Source of the DNA: Methylocystaceae bacterium
GTDB taxonomy: Bacteria > Pseudomonadota > Alphaproteobacteria > Rhizobiales > Beijerinckiaceae
Direction of reading: 5' to 3'
DNA length: 6,090 nucleotides
Assembly (NCBI GenBank): GCA_003152255.1
Contig: PLZT01000348.1
Span: 9,684 to 15,773 of the forward strand
The notes beneath the pieces were generated by a model, which saw nothing but the letters and a program-made list of their open reading frames with translations, did not search any database and was not told the origin of the DNA. The position numbers and the translations under genes are program-made. Positions 1-6,090 of the stretch are shown in pieces. The number at the start of each line of letters is the position of its first letter. Within the stretch, counting starts at the first letter, position 1.

Positions 1-1242
1 GCGATAGAGCGTCTGCTTGATCGCGACGACATTGGGGTCGCGCGCCGCCTGCTGCAAATACTGCACGACGACGTCGAAGGATTCATAGGGGTGATGGACC
101 ACCAGATCCTTCTGCTTGATGGCGAGGAAGCAATCGCCGCCATTGTCGCGCACGCGCTCGGGAAAGCGCGGATTATAGGGCTTGAACTTCAGATCGGGTC
201 GATCGAGCGAGACGATCTCGGAAAGATCGTTGAGCGCCAGCATTCCGTCGAGTTCGAACACTTCCTCGTCGTCGACGTCGGTTTCCGCCGCGACCAGCGC
301 GCGCAGCGTCACCGGCATGTCGGCGGCCACCTCCAGTCGGATCACCGAGCCGCGCCGGCGCCGTTTCAGCGCCGTCTCGAACAGCCGCACCAGATCCTCG
401 GCCTCTTCCTCGACTTCCATGTCGCTGTCGCGAATGACCCGGAACAAGCCCTGCCCGCGCAAAATATAGCCGGGGAACAATCGTTGCGCGTGCAGCGCGA
501 TCAGCGTTTCGAGCCGCATGAAGCGCTCGCGCCCCGAAGGAGCCGCGCTCGAAGCGCCCGCGGCGCCCGGCAGGCGCACGAAGCGTTCGATCTTCTGCGG
601 CAGACGCACCAGCGCCTGCAGGATCTTGCGGTCGCCGGGGTGGATCAGCTCCAGCGCCAGCGTAATGCCGAGATTGGGAATGAACGGAAATGGATGCGCC
701 GGATCGACGGCGAGCGGCGTCAACACGGGAAAGATGCGCGTGAGAAAATGATCCTCCAGCCACTCGCGATCCGCCTTGGAGAGATCGCCGGGCTCGACGA
801 TGACGATGCCGACTTCCTCGATGTCTCGCCGCAACTCGCGCCATCGGCGCATCTGCTGATCGGTCAGCTCGATGACGCGCTCCTTGATGCGGATGAGCTG
901 CTCCCCGGGGCTGAGCCCGTCCTGCGAAAGGGCGTTGAACTCCGAACGCGCCTGCCCGCGCAGACCGGCGACGCGCACCATGAAGAATTCGTCGAGGTTA
1001 TTCGCCGAAATCGACAGAAAGCGCAGCTGCTCCAGCAGCGGGTGATTGCGGTTCGAGGCCTCCTCGAGCACGCGCCGATTGAACTCGAGCCAAGACAATT
1101 CGCGGTTCACGAAGCGCTTGGGCGAGGTCATCAGCTCTTCGGGATGCAACAAGATGTCGCCGGGCGCTTCGATCACGACGGCCGTTTCGTTTGGATTGTG
1201 TTTTTCCCGCGTCACGCAAATTCTCCGCCAATTTTCACGCAT
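1..1242 (-). CDS. ppk: Polyphosphate kinase 1, N-terminal 414 residues (cut by left edge)
   Basis: Ppk1 makes inorganic polyphosphate from the terminal phosphate of ATP, reversibly, through a phosphohistidine. I translated this frame by hand because it is open to the window edge. The N domain has [17 protein letters not shown] (about residues 46-62) and [19 protein letters not shown] (from 79), where the second Asn (82) matches the ATP-contacting Asn45 of E. coli Ppk. A head domain follows ([20 protein letters not shown] region), and then the start of the first C-terminal catalytic domain, with HHPYESFD (383-390) and AIKQTLYR. The last visible residue, Arg414, aligns with Mg-binding Arg375 of E. 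coli. The catalytic His (E. coli 435) lies outside the window. The usual length is about 690-730 residues, so roughly 40% is missing. It lies 35 bases after hda and is probably the third gene of that operon. The ATG at 1242 has no clear ribosome binding site. GTG at 1215 has a good one and may be the real start. Identity is near certain; the start is not. Confidence 0.95.
   Translation of the reverse strand, partial: MRENWRRICVTREKHNPNETAVVIEAPGDILLHPEELMTSPKRFVNRELSWLEFNRRVLEEASNRNHPLLEQLRFLSISANNLDEFFMVRVAGLRGQARSEFNALSQDGLSPGEQLIRIKERVIELTDQQMRRWRELRRDIEEVGIVIVEPGDLSKADREWLEDHFLTRIFPVLTPLAVDPAHPFPFIPNLGITLALELIHPGDRKILQALVRLPQKIERFVRLPGAAGASSAAPSGRERFMRLETLIALHAQRLFPGYILRGQGLFRVIRDSDMEVEEEAEDLVRLFETALKRRRRGSVIRLEVAADMPVTLRALVAAETDVDDEEVFELDGMLALNDLSEIVSLDRPDLKFKPYNPRFPERVRDNGGDCFLAIKQKDLVVHHPYESFDVVVQYLQQAARDPNVVAIKQTLYR
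1222..1226 (-). promoter_or_regulatory. Candidate ribosome binding site favouring the internal GTG start of ppk
   Basis: On the minus strand GGAGA is followed by six bases (ATTTGC) and then GTG at 1215-1213, in frame with ppk. The upstream ATG (1242-1240) is preceded by CTCCTGTGGCACT, which has no purine-rich Shine-Dalgarno sequence. Spacing and sequence therefore favour GTG, which would shorten the protein by nine poorly conserved residues. Inference from sequence only. Confidence 0.5.
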
Positions 1243-1277
1243 AGTGCCACAGGAGCGCCGCCGAGGCAGCGGATATT

Positions 1278-1988
1278 TCACTCTTGTCGCGACCGTTCCA
1301 ACAACTCCGCCGCCAGCGCCCGCGTGACCCGCCGCCCGCGCGCGAGCGCTTCGCGGTCGAGGTCGCGCACGAAGGCGCGCGCCGCCCCCAGCGAGCGCTC
1401 GAGCCGCAGGGCGATATAGTCGATCAAGCCCGATTCGACGGCCAATTGCCGATCGCGAAACAGCTTTTCGAGAACGGCGCGCATCAGCCCATCGTCCGGC
1501 GAACCGATCTCAACCACCGGCGCACGACGTAAACGTGACAGCAGATCTGGCAGGCGCACCGTGTCGCCGCGCGGCGGCCGGCGCGCGGTCAGCAAAACAG
1601 AGGCGTCGCTCTCGCGCGCGAAGTTCAGCAGATGGAACAACGCCGTCTCGTCCTCCACGCGGTCCACGCCGTCGATCAGCAGCGCCGTCGGCGCCTGGAT
1701 CGAAAGCTGTTCCAGCGAGGGCAACGCGCGCGGCGCCGGCGTCATGGCCCCGGTCCGGGCCGCCCAGATCGCCGCGAGATGGCTCTTGCCGCTTCCCGGC
1801 GGGCCGAGCAGCAGCAACATGCGGTCCGGCCAATTCGGCCATTGGTCGATCATCGCCAGCGCCGCCTCGTTCGAGGGAGCGGGCAGGAAGTCGCCGCGCC
1901 CGAAACTTGGCTCGACCGGCAGCTCCAAAGGGAGCTGTTCCGGCGCCCGCCTCTCCGGCCCGTCGTCGTCCGCGCCGTCGCCTTCCAT
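1278..1988 (-). CDS. hda: Hda/HdaA, DnaA-like AAA+ protein that inactivates DnaA
   Basis: Hda binds the DNA-loaded sliding clamp (DnaN) and stimulates ATP hydrolysis by DnaA after initiation, which limits re-initiation of replication. The 236-residue protein has a clamp-binding motif QLPLELP at 18-24, like the QL(S/P)LPL motif of the family. It then has Walker A GPPGSGKS (62-69), Walker B LLIDGVDR (103-110), sensor 1 LLTARR (132-137), the box VII arginine finger in PDLLSRL (Arg152) and a sensor 2 helix with [10 protein letters not shown] (Arg198 probable). There is no C-terminal DNA-binding domain like that of DnaA, which separates Hda from DnaA. The acidic first 10 residues (EGDGADDDG) are a low-complexity lead-in. 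ATG at 1988 lies 6 bases after the upstream permease stop, and GGAGAGG sits about 11 bases before it inside the permease end. This close packing suggests cotranscription and translational coupling. ppk follows 35 bases later. High certainty. Confidence 0.93.
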   Translation of the reverse strand: MEGDGADDDGPERRAPEQLPLELPVEPSFGRGDFLPAPSNEAALAMIDQWPNWPDRMLLLLGPPGSGKSHLAAIWAARTGAMTPAPRALPSLEQLSIQAPTALLIDGVDRVEDETALFHLLNFARESDASVLLTARRPPRGDTVRLPDLLSRLRRAPVVEIGSPDDGLMRAVLEKLFRDRQLAVESGLIDYIALRLERSLGAARAFVRDLDREALARGRRVTRALAAELLERSRQE

Positions 1989-1994
1989 GAAGGT

Positions 1995-3152
1995 TCAACC
2001 CCTCTCCGCGGGCGGGTCGGCCGGCCGCAGATAATAGTCGCTGGCGCGATAGCGCCGCGCCAAAAAGCGCAACATGACGCCCATCGCGGCCGCCACCGGC
2101 ACCGCGACGATCATGCCGACGAAACCGAACAAGGCGCCGAAGGCGAACAGCGCGAACATCAGCCACACCGGATGCAATCCCACCGAGGCGCCGACCAGAC
2201 GCGGCGACAGCACATTGCCGTCGAGAAACAGCCCGATGCTGACCACGGCGATGGCTTCGAGCGGCAGGCGCCATTCCGGCCACCCCTGCACCAGCGCGAC
2301 GCTGATCGACAGCACGAAGGCGGTGATCGAACCGACGAACGGAATGAGACTAAGGAAACCGGCGATCACGCCGATCAGAAAACCGAAGTTCAGGCCGATG
2401 ACCGAAAGACCAAGCGCGTACCATGATCCAAGAAACAGGCAGACCGCCGATTGCCCGCGCAAGAAGCCGGCCATCGCCTGGTCGATTTCATGCGCGACCT
2501 GGCGCACCTCTTCGCGGTAGCGAGGCGGCGAAAGCCCGTCGAGAATCTCGACCATCTCCTCCCAGTCCAGCAGCATGTAAAAGGCGACGACGGGCGTCAC
2601 CACGACCACCGAGACGATATTGATCAGGGCGACGCCGCGAGACAGCAGAGACCGCGCGAACCCGCCGATATTGGCCGCGTTTTCGCCGATGAAATCATTG
2701 ACGTATTTTTGCAGATCCAGCGTCGGCATCGAGGCTTCGAGCCCGTGCTGCTTCAAAAAGGCGTTGTAATCGGAAGTGAGCTTGCCGCTCCATTCGGAGA
2801 AGAGCCCCTGCAAGGCCGCGAGATAACCAGGCAGGCTGGCGACGAAGCCCTCGAACTGGCGCGCCAGCAAGGGGAACAACAGCAGTCCCGCCAGGCCGAC
2901 GACCAGAATGAACACGCCGAGCAACAGAACAGCCGCGCCCAACCGCGACAGGCCCGCCGCCTTCAGGCGATCCGCGACCGGGTTGAGCAGATAGCCGAGC
3001 ACGGTGCCGGCGACGAAGGGCGTCAATATCGAACTTAAGGAATAGAGCAGCGCAAGCAGGGCGAACAGCGCGAGTCCCCAGAGCAGCAGCTGGCGCTCCA
3101 GGCTCATGCGCGGCTCCGCGCTTGATTTGGGCGGCCCATCCAATTCCGACAT
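1995..3152 (-). CDS. AI-2E/PerM-family inner-membrane transporter
   Basis: This is a polytopic membrane protein of the AI-2E/PerM/TqsA transporter family. Individual members are linked to autoinducer export, Na+/H+ antiport or unknown substrates, so the substrate here cannot be named. Of 385 residues, hydrophobic segments lie at about 21-40, 43-58, 70-95, 172-195, 236-290 (two or three helices), 298-312 and 326-365. A soluble, probably extracytoplasmic stretch of about 75 residues lies between 97 and 170, as usual in this family. Conserved marks are the YLLNP segment (54-58), FLRGQSA (230-236), LIPFVGS (269-275) and DGNVLSPRLVGASVGLHP (311-328). The length is typical (about 350-400). ATG at 3152 is preceded by AAAAGGG at good spacing; ATG at residue 16 is a weaker alternative. 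It is the first gene of a likely operon with hda and ppk. That order is, to my knowledge, common in Hyphomicrobiales. Family certain, substrate unknown. Confidence 0.92.
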   Translation of the reverse strand: MSELDGPPKSSAEPRMSLERQLLLWGLALFALLALLYSLSSILTPFVAGTVLGYLLNPVADRLKAAGLSRLGAAVLLLGVFILVVGLAGLLLFPLLARQFEGFVASLPGYLAALQGLFSEWSGKLTSDYNAFLKQHGLEASMPTLDLQKYVNDFIGENAANIGGFARSLLSRGVALINIVSVVVVTPVVAFYMLLDWEEMVEILDGLSPPRYREEVRQVAHEIDQAMAGFLRGQSAVCLFLGSWYALGLSVIGLNFGFLIGVIAGFLSLIPFVGSITAFVLSISVALVQGWPEWRLPLEAIAVVSIGLFLDGNVLSPRLVGASVGLHPVWLMFALFAFGALFGFVGMIVAVPVAAAMGVMLRFLARRYRASDYYLRPADPPAERG

Positions 3153-3184
3153 CCCGCACCCTTTTCCGTCAAACCGCGCGACAG

Positions 3185-3213
3185 AGATAGACGCCGCCCA
3201 AAGCCCGCGTCAA
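3185..3213 (-). promoter_or_regulatory. Probable housekeeping promoter of the permease-hda-ppk operon
   Basis: Read on the minus strand, TTGACG (3213-3208) is followed by 17 bases and CTATCT (3190-3185). This fits the alphaproteobacterial sigma-70-type consensus (TTGAC, then CTATAT) with one mismatch in the -10. A start near 3178 would give a leader of about 25 bases, with AAAAGGG before the permease ATG at 3152. Seen in sequence; function inferred. Confidence 0.65.
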
Positions 3214-3261
3214 CGTCCGCGAGGAATTGCGCGCGACTTCTTGGCGGCAGCTTAAGGGTTT

Positions 3262-3337
3262 GCGTGAGGAGCGAGCCGGAAGGCTCGCGATCCAAGCCGA
3301 AACTGGACCGCGAGCCCTCAGGCTCGCTCCCGCGTGA
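3262..3337. repeat. Flanking 6-base direct repeats GCGTGA, possible target-site duplication
   Basis: GCGTGA at 3262-3267 touches the left end of the palindrome. GCGTGA at 3332-3337 lies one base beyond its right end. Direct repeats at both ends of a palindrome could be the target duplication of a short non-autonomous mobile element, or simply part of the repeat's own conserved edge. A 6-base match could also arise by chance in this GC-rich DNA. Confidence 0.35.
3268..3330. repeat. 63-base REP/BIME-like palindromic element behind gph
   Basis: An imperfect palindrome with 24 of 27 arm positions able to pair. The outer arms are GGAGCGAGCC (3268-3277) and GGCTCGCTCC (3321-3330). The inner arms, 3282-3294 and 3304-3316, pair at 12 of 13 positions (mismatch A3290/C3308), and the loop AGCCGAAAC is at 3295-3303. 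Each half can also fold alone: GCGAGCC, loop GGAA, GGCTCGC (3271-3288), and GCGAGCC, loop CTCA, GGCTCGC (3310-3327). Two small hairpins that can merge into one long one are the layout of REP pairs (BIMEs). It is flanked by GCGTGA at 3262-3267 and 3332-3337. It begins within 3 bases of the gph stop and may end or stabilise that transcript. There is no T-run after it on the minus strand, so a classical terminator is not clear. Confidence 0.75.
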
Positions 3338-3339
3338 CA

Positions 3340-4014
3340 CTAGCCCAGCAGCGCCCCCGCCGCGTCCCAAAGCTCGTCGAAATGGGAGATCACCCTGTCC
3401 GGCGAGAGCCGCGCGACCGGCGGGTCGCTGTAGCCGAAATCCACCGCAACGATGGGCGCGCCGGCGTTGCGCGCCGTGTCGATGTCGGTCTTCGAATCCC
3501 CCACCATCAGCGCCCGCTTGGGATCGCCCTTGGCCAGCGCTATGGTCGCCTGCAACACGCGGCCGTCGGGCTTCGACATGGCGAAGGTCTTGCAACCGCA
3601 GATCGCCGAAAATTGCCTCGCTTCACCAAGCCGCTCGAGCAGCAGCCGCGCCAAGGGCTCCGGCTTGTTGGTGCAGACCGCGAGCGCGAAGCCGGCTTGC
3701 CGGAACCGCTCCAGCGCCTCCCGCGCGCCGGGAAAGAGCCGCGTCTCGTCCGCGATATGCGCCTCGTAATGCGCGAGAAACTCAGCGACGAGCGCGTCGG
3801 CGCGCTCCTTGTCCGGCGGCGCGCCGGCGGCCGCGAAGCCGCGCTCGATCAGCGCCCGCGCTCCCGCTCCGACGAAAACGCGCGCCTCCGCCGGCGCCTG
3901 TGACGGCAAGCCCTCGCGGGCGAGCAGCACGTTAAGCGTTCCGATCAGATCGGGCGCCGTGTCGGCCAGCGTGCCGTCGAGGTCGAAAACGAGAATCGGC
4001 GGAAGTTTGCTCAT
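3340..4014 (-). CDS. gph: Phosphoglycolate phosphatase, HAD superfamily
   Basis: It probably hydrolyses 2-phosphoglycolate to glycolate and phosphate in the cytoplasm. That product arises from repair of oxidised DNA ends and, in carbon-fixing cells, from Rubisco oxygenation. The 224-residue protein carries all four HAD motifs: FDLDGTLADT with nucleophile Asp11 and acid/base Asp13, CTNK with Thr115, Lys148 in MSKPDG, and GDSKTD with Asp173 and Asp177. A helical cap of type C1 lies between motifs I and II (about 20-95), with a VGAGARALIERG segment typical of Gph. The length is normal. ATG at 4014 has AGG about 7 bases upstream. The gene stands alone: a palindromic repeat follows its TAG stop and a divergent glycosyltransferase lies upstream. 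HAD subfamily members with other sugar-phosphate substrates look similar, so the family is certain and the exact substrate probable. Confidence 0.88.
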   Translation of the reverse strand: MSKLPPILVFDLDGTLADTAPDLIGTLNVLLAREGLPSQAPAEARVFVGAGARALIERGFAAAGAPPDKERADALVAEFLAHYEAHIADETRLFPGAREALERFRQAGFALAVCTNKPEPLARLLLERLGEARQFSAICGCKTFAMSKPDGRVLQATIALAKGDPKRALMVGDSKTDIDTARNAGAPIVAVDFGYSDPPVARLSPDRVISHFDELWDAAGALLG

Positions 4015-4026
4015 GCCCTCGCCTAA

Positions 4027-4068
4027 CCTCGCGCCATGGCGTAGGCAAGCGGCGACGCGGGCGCGAGG
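4027..4068. repeat. 9-base inverted repeat upstream of gph
   Basis: CCTCGCGCC at 4027-4035 is exactly mirrored by GGCGCGAGG at 4060-4068, with 24 bases between them. It lies in the region between divergent gph and the glycosyltransferase, just before the plus-strand TATAAT. It would be in the gph leader if that transcript starts upstream of it. It could be an operator or an RNA hairpin. Such matches are not rare in DNA this rich in GC, so confidence is low. Confidence 0.3.
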
Positions 4069-4075
4069 CCTGCGC

Positions 4076-4081
4076 TATAAT
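4076..4081 (+). promoter_or_regulatory. Candidate -10 box (TATAAT) for the glycosyltransferase
   Basis: A perfect TATAAT stands in otherwise very GC-rich DNA 105 bases before the glycosyltransferase ATG. No convincing -35 is found 16-18 bases upstream, and there is no extended TG motif at the right place. If it is used, the leader is about 100 bases and transcription may need an activator. Confidence 0.4.
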
Positions 4082-4186
4082 GTCCCGCGAATCGGCGCCC
4101 GAGGTCTTTCTGGTCCGGAAGGCATAACCGGCATCCCCTTTCGCCGAAAGCGCCTTAGCCGCGTCACACCGCAAAAGAACGGCGTC

Positions 4187-5521
4187 ATGAGCGAACGCGA
4201 AACGGAAAAATCCAAGATAAACGCCTATTTGCTCGATGTGTTGAGCAGCGAACTCGAAGAAGCCAATCGCTACGCCGTCACCGACCCCTTCACCCGATTC
4301 GTCTATGATCGCCTGCGCGAACTTAATTGGACGACGACCCGAGCGTTCGGAAAATTAGTCGCTCTCGTAAAAAGAGAACGCCCCCACGCCGACGCTCCGG
4401 CCGGAGAAGCCTTGACGGGCGACATCCCCGCGCCGCCGGCGCGCGCGCGCGTGTTGATCGATATGACGTATACGGTCGAGGGCGGGTTCAAGACCGGCAT
4501 TCAGCGGGTCGTGCGCGAGATCGCCCGCAATTGCGTCGAAACCGGCGCCGGCCTGCCGGTGACGATCCACGCCGGCAGGATTTTTTCGCATTTTCGCCAC
4601 CCGGCGCTGCCGGTGGAGATCGAGCCCGGCCCCGGCGATATTCTGCTTCTTCTCGACGCCTGCTGGAACAATGGCGACGACTATCCGGCGCTCATGCGAC
4701 GCTTCACGGCGCAAGGCGGAAAGACGGTGGTCGCGGTCTACGACATATTGCCGCTGGACTATCCCTCGCTGTTTCGGCCCGTCGCCGCCGCCTTCTTTCG
4801 CGCCTGGCGCGAGCAGATCGTCGGGCGCGCCGACGCCGCCGTCGCCATCTCCCGCGCCACGGCCGAAAGCCTCTATGAGGATATGCGAGACGCCAGCCCG
4901 CGCCCGCCGATCGGCTGGTGGCCGCTCGGCGCCGATTTCGCCGCGGCGAAGGGAGAGCCAAGCGCGACGGCGGTGTGGATAGCGACCGGTCCGGCCTATT
5001 TCCTGAGCGTCGGCACGCTGGAGCCGCGCAAGGCCTATCCGGTCGCCATCGCGGCTTTCGAGCGACTGTGGGCGGCGGGCCGCGACATACGCTATGTGAT
5101 CGTCGGCCGCCCCGGCTGGAACACCCGCGCGCTGCAACAGCGCCTGCGGCGACACGCGGAATTCGGCGGCCGCCTGCTGTGGCTCGACGACGCCGACGAC
5201 GCGGATTTGCGATTGCTCTACGCCAATGCGCGCGGCGCCGTGAACTGCGCCGTCGCGGAAGGCTTTGGCCTGCCGCTGGTGGAAGCCGCCATGCGCGGCG
5301 TCCCGGTGATCGCCAGCGACATAGCGGTGTTTCGCGAGGTCGGCGGCGACGGCCCGCGCTATTTCGACCTGCTCGACAGCAAAAGCCTCGCCGCCGCGAT
5401 AGAGGATGTTTTGGCGCGGCCACGAATCGCGCCGGAGATCAAGACAATCACCTGGCGGGAATCGGCGCTGGAACTGGTCCGCCTGATCCGCGCGGAGGCG
5501 TATCAGTTGCGCGGAGGGTGA
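4187..5521 (+). CDS. Family 4 (GT-B) glycosyltransferase with an unrecognised N-terminal segment
   Basis: It probably transfers a sugar from a nucleotide-sugar to a surface polysaccharide or lipid-linked acceptor at the cytoplasmic face of the inner membrane; donor and acceptor cannot be read from sequence. The N-terminal Rossmann half runs from VLIDMTYTVEGG (89-100), with TGIQRVVRE (103-111) and VVAVYDILPLDYPSLF (181-196), to ADAAVAISRATAESLY (215-230). The C-terminal half starts at YFLSVGTLEPRKAY (271-284), continues through YVIVGRPGW, and has the GT4 E-x7-E motif EGFGLPLVE (Glu358 and Glu366) followed by GVPVIASDIAVFREVGG. Residues 1-85 are charged and helical in look, and I do not recognise them. 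I chose ATG 4187 (444 residues). The frame is open further upstream, but that part lies antisense to gph. The ribosome binding site is weak (AAAAGAACGG). No other polysaccharide genes are visible in the window. Family high confidence, specificity unknown. Confidence 0.9.
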   Translation: MSERETEKSKINAYLLDVLSSELEEANRYAVTDPFTRFVYDRLRELNWTTTRAFGKLVALVKRERPHADAPAGEALTGDIPAPPARARVLIDMTYTVEGGFKTGIQRVVREIARNCVETGAGLPVTIHAGRIFSHFRHPALPVEIEPGPGDILLLLDACWNNGDDYPALMRRFTAQGGKTVVAVYDILPLDYPSLFRPVAAAFFRAWREQIVGRADAAVAISRATAESLYEDMRDASPRPPIGWWPLGADFAAAKGEPSATAVWIATGPAYFLSVGTLEPRKAYPVAIAAFERLWAAGRDIRYVIVGRPGWNTRALQQRLRRHAEFGGRLLWLDDADDADLRLLYANARGAVNCAVAEGFGLPLVEAAMRGVPVIASDIAVFREVGGDGPRYFDLLDSKSLAAAIEDVLARPRIAPEIKTITWRESALELVRLIRAEAYQLRGG

Positions 5522-5592
5522 TGGGGATTTCGGGGGCTGGTTCGCATAATAATGATGTGGCAATCGATTGAAAGTCGGAGAGAAACTCTGGA
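5522..5592 (+). promoter_or_regulatory. Leader of the SIR2-like gene with palindrome and ribosome binding site
   Basis: These 71 bases hold an AT-rich patch CATAATAATG (5545-5554) that could serve as a -10, then the perfect 10-base palindrome CAATCGATTG (5561-5570), and then GGAGAG (5577-5582) ten bases before the ATG at 5593. No clear -35 and no terminator for the glycosyltransferase are seen, so read-through from upstream is possible. Weak evidence for the promoter, fair for the ribosome binding site. Confidence 0.4.
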
Positions 5593-6090
5593 ATGACCCG
5601 TTGCTTTCGGAAAAAATTGCTGGTCATCGCCGGGGCGGGAGCGGCCCTAGAATTCGGCATGCCGTCGGTGGATGGCGTAAACGAATTGCTGCTCAAATCG
5701 GCGGCAGAATATTTCCAGTTGGCGGATAGCCCAGACAATAATCTCTACGGATTTTTGTATGAGAAGGTCGAGGAATACTGGTCGACCACAACGAAAATTC
5801 ATCTCGGCAAACCGCCGAATTTCGAGGATGTGCTTTACGCTATTTCCGTCCTGGCATCGATCTACCCCGCAGGGATATTCACCGGGGTATTAGGCGCATT
5901 TGCGACGCCTAAATGTTTTCCACAAGTTCTCCACATCGGCCAGCGCAAGCCCGTCGACGAAAATGTATTGAGACATCTTGGCCAGCACCTTATCGATGGT
6001 TTGATGACTGAGTTCAGGAATCGCTGCCGTGAACCTGAATTGGAGCTAAAGCCAAAGATCGATGAGCTAGACCGTATGTTCGCCGTATGC
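5593..6090 (+). CDS. SIR2-like NAD-binding domain protein, N-terminal 166 residues (cut by right edge)
   Basis: Translated by hand because the frame runs off the window. After a short basic start, KLLVIAGAGAALEFGMPS (residues 8-25) matches the glycine-rich NAD-binding opening of SIR2 and SIR2-like proteins, where GAGxS...GxP is usual. Here the small residue after GAGA is Ala18. NFEDVLYAI (76-84) resembles the FED(V/L)L segment common in SIR2-like proteins of bacterial defence loci. The catalytic Asn and His regions are not identified and may lie beyond the edge. Members of this group cleave NAD+ to stop growth of infected cells in systems such as Thoeris, DSR and SIR2-HerA; which, if any, applies here cannot be told. 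The start is well fixed: an in-frame TGA lies at 5569-5571 and GGAGAG lies ten bases upstream. GC is low (26 of 60 bases in 5701-5760), and codons AGA, AGG, CTA, TTA and ATA occur, unlike the neighbours, which suggests horizontal transfer. Confidence 0.7.
   Translation, partial: MTRCFRKKLLVIAGAGAALEFGMPSVDGVNELLLKSAAEYFQLADSPDNNLYGFLYEKVEEYWSTTTKIHLGKPPNFEDVLYAISVLASIYPAGIFTGVLGAFATPKCFPQVLHIGQRKPVDENVLRHLGQHLIDGLMTEFRNRCREPELELKPKIDELDRMFAVC

Noticed and set aside
91..1419. Plus-strand open frame of 442 codons
   Set aside because: Antisense to ppk and hda, which have clear family motifs on the minus strand. The frame is open because of GC-rich codon bias, and its protein is Arg/Gln/His-rich with no recognisable domain.
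1632..2426. Plus-strand open frame of 264 codons over hda and the permease
   Set aside because: Shadow of two well-supported minus-strand genes, with His/Arg/Gln-rich composition typical of antisense frames.
3268..3330. The palindrome as a classical rho-independent terminator of gph
   Set aside because: The stem is suitable, but no run of T follows it on the minus strand. A REP-like role in transcript end formation or stability is kept only as a possibility.
4141..4151. Short hairpin TTTCGCCGAAA upstream of the glycosyltransferase
   Set aside because: The stem has only five base pairs with a one-base centre, too small to fold as an RNA hairpin and easily due to chance.
3809..4186. Upstream extension of the glycosyltransferase frame (126 codons)
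   Set aside because: It runs antisense through the gph start and then the intergenic promoter region, with Arg/Ser/Ala-rich sequence. The ATG at 4187 is the first sensible start.
4355..5563. Minus-strand open frame of 402 codons
   Set aside because: Mirror frame of the glycosyltransferase. It has no domain resemblance, and the plus-strand frame carries the GT4 motifs.

Overview
The window reads as chromosomal DNA of a GC-rich alphaproteobacterium, most likely of the order Hyphomicrobiales. The evidence is the strong GC bias, the HdaA-type protein with an N-terminal QLPLELP clamp motif, the gene order AI-2E-family permease / hda / ppk, and a promoter of the alphaproteobacterial TTGAC...CTATnT type. 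A finer assignment (for example to methylotrophs near Methylocystis or Methylosinus) is only an impression.

Left part (1-3213, minus strand): a three-gene operon transcribed right to left. It holds an AI-2E/PerM-family membrane protein (1995-3152), the DnaA-regulating AAA+ protein Hda (1278-1988, 6 bases after the permease stop) and polyphosphate kinase 1. The kinase starts at about 1242 and runs off the left edge just at the codon for the first of its Mg/phosphate-binding arginines. A good housekeeping promoter lies at 3185-3213.

Middle (3214-4186): a palindromic repeat of 63 bases (3268-3330) is flanked by the 6-base direct repeat GCGTGA and lies just behind the stop codon of gph. gph (3340-4014, minus) is a HAD-family phosphoglycolate phosphatase. 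A divergent intergenic region of 172 bases follows, with a perfect TATAAT on the plus strand and a 9-base inverted repeat.

Right part (4187-6090, plus strand): a GT4-type glycosyltransferase of 444 residues has an unrecognised N-terminal segment of about 85 residues. After 71 bases comes the first 166 codons of a gene with clearly lower GC and different codon use. Its protein opens with a nucleotide-binding signature (GAGAALEFGMPS) typical of SIR2-like NAD-binding proteins, many of which are effectors of anti-phage systems. It is cut by the right edge. This is the most interesting object here and may mark the start of an acquired island or defence locus.

The left and middle genes are ordinary housekeeping functions: replication control, polyphosphate synthesis and detoxification of 2-phosphoglycolate. 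The glycosyltransferase and the SIR2-like gene look like accessory functions. No RNA genes, CRISPR arrays or insertion-sequence transposases were seen.
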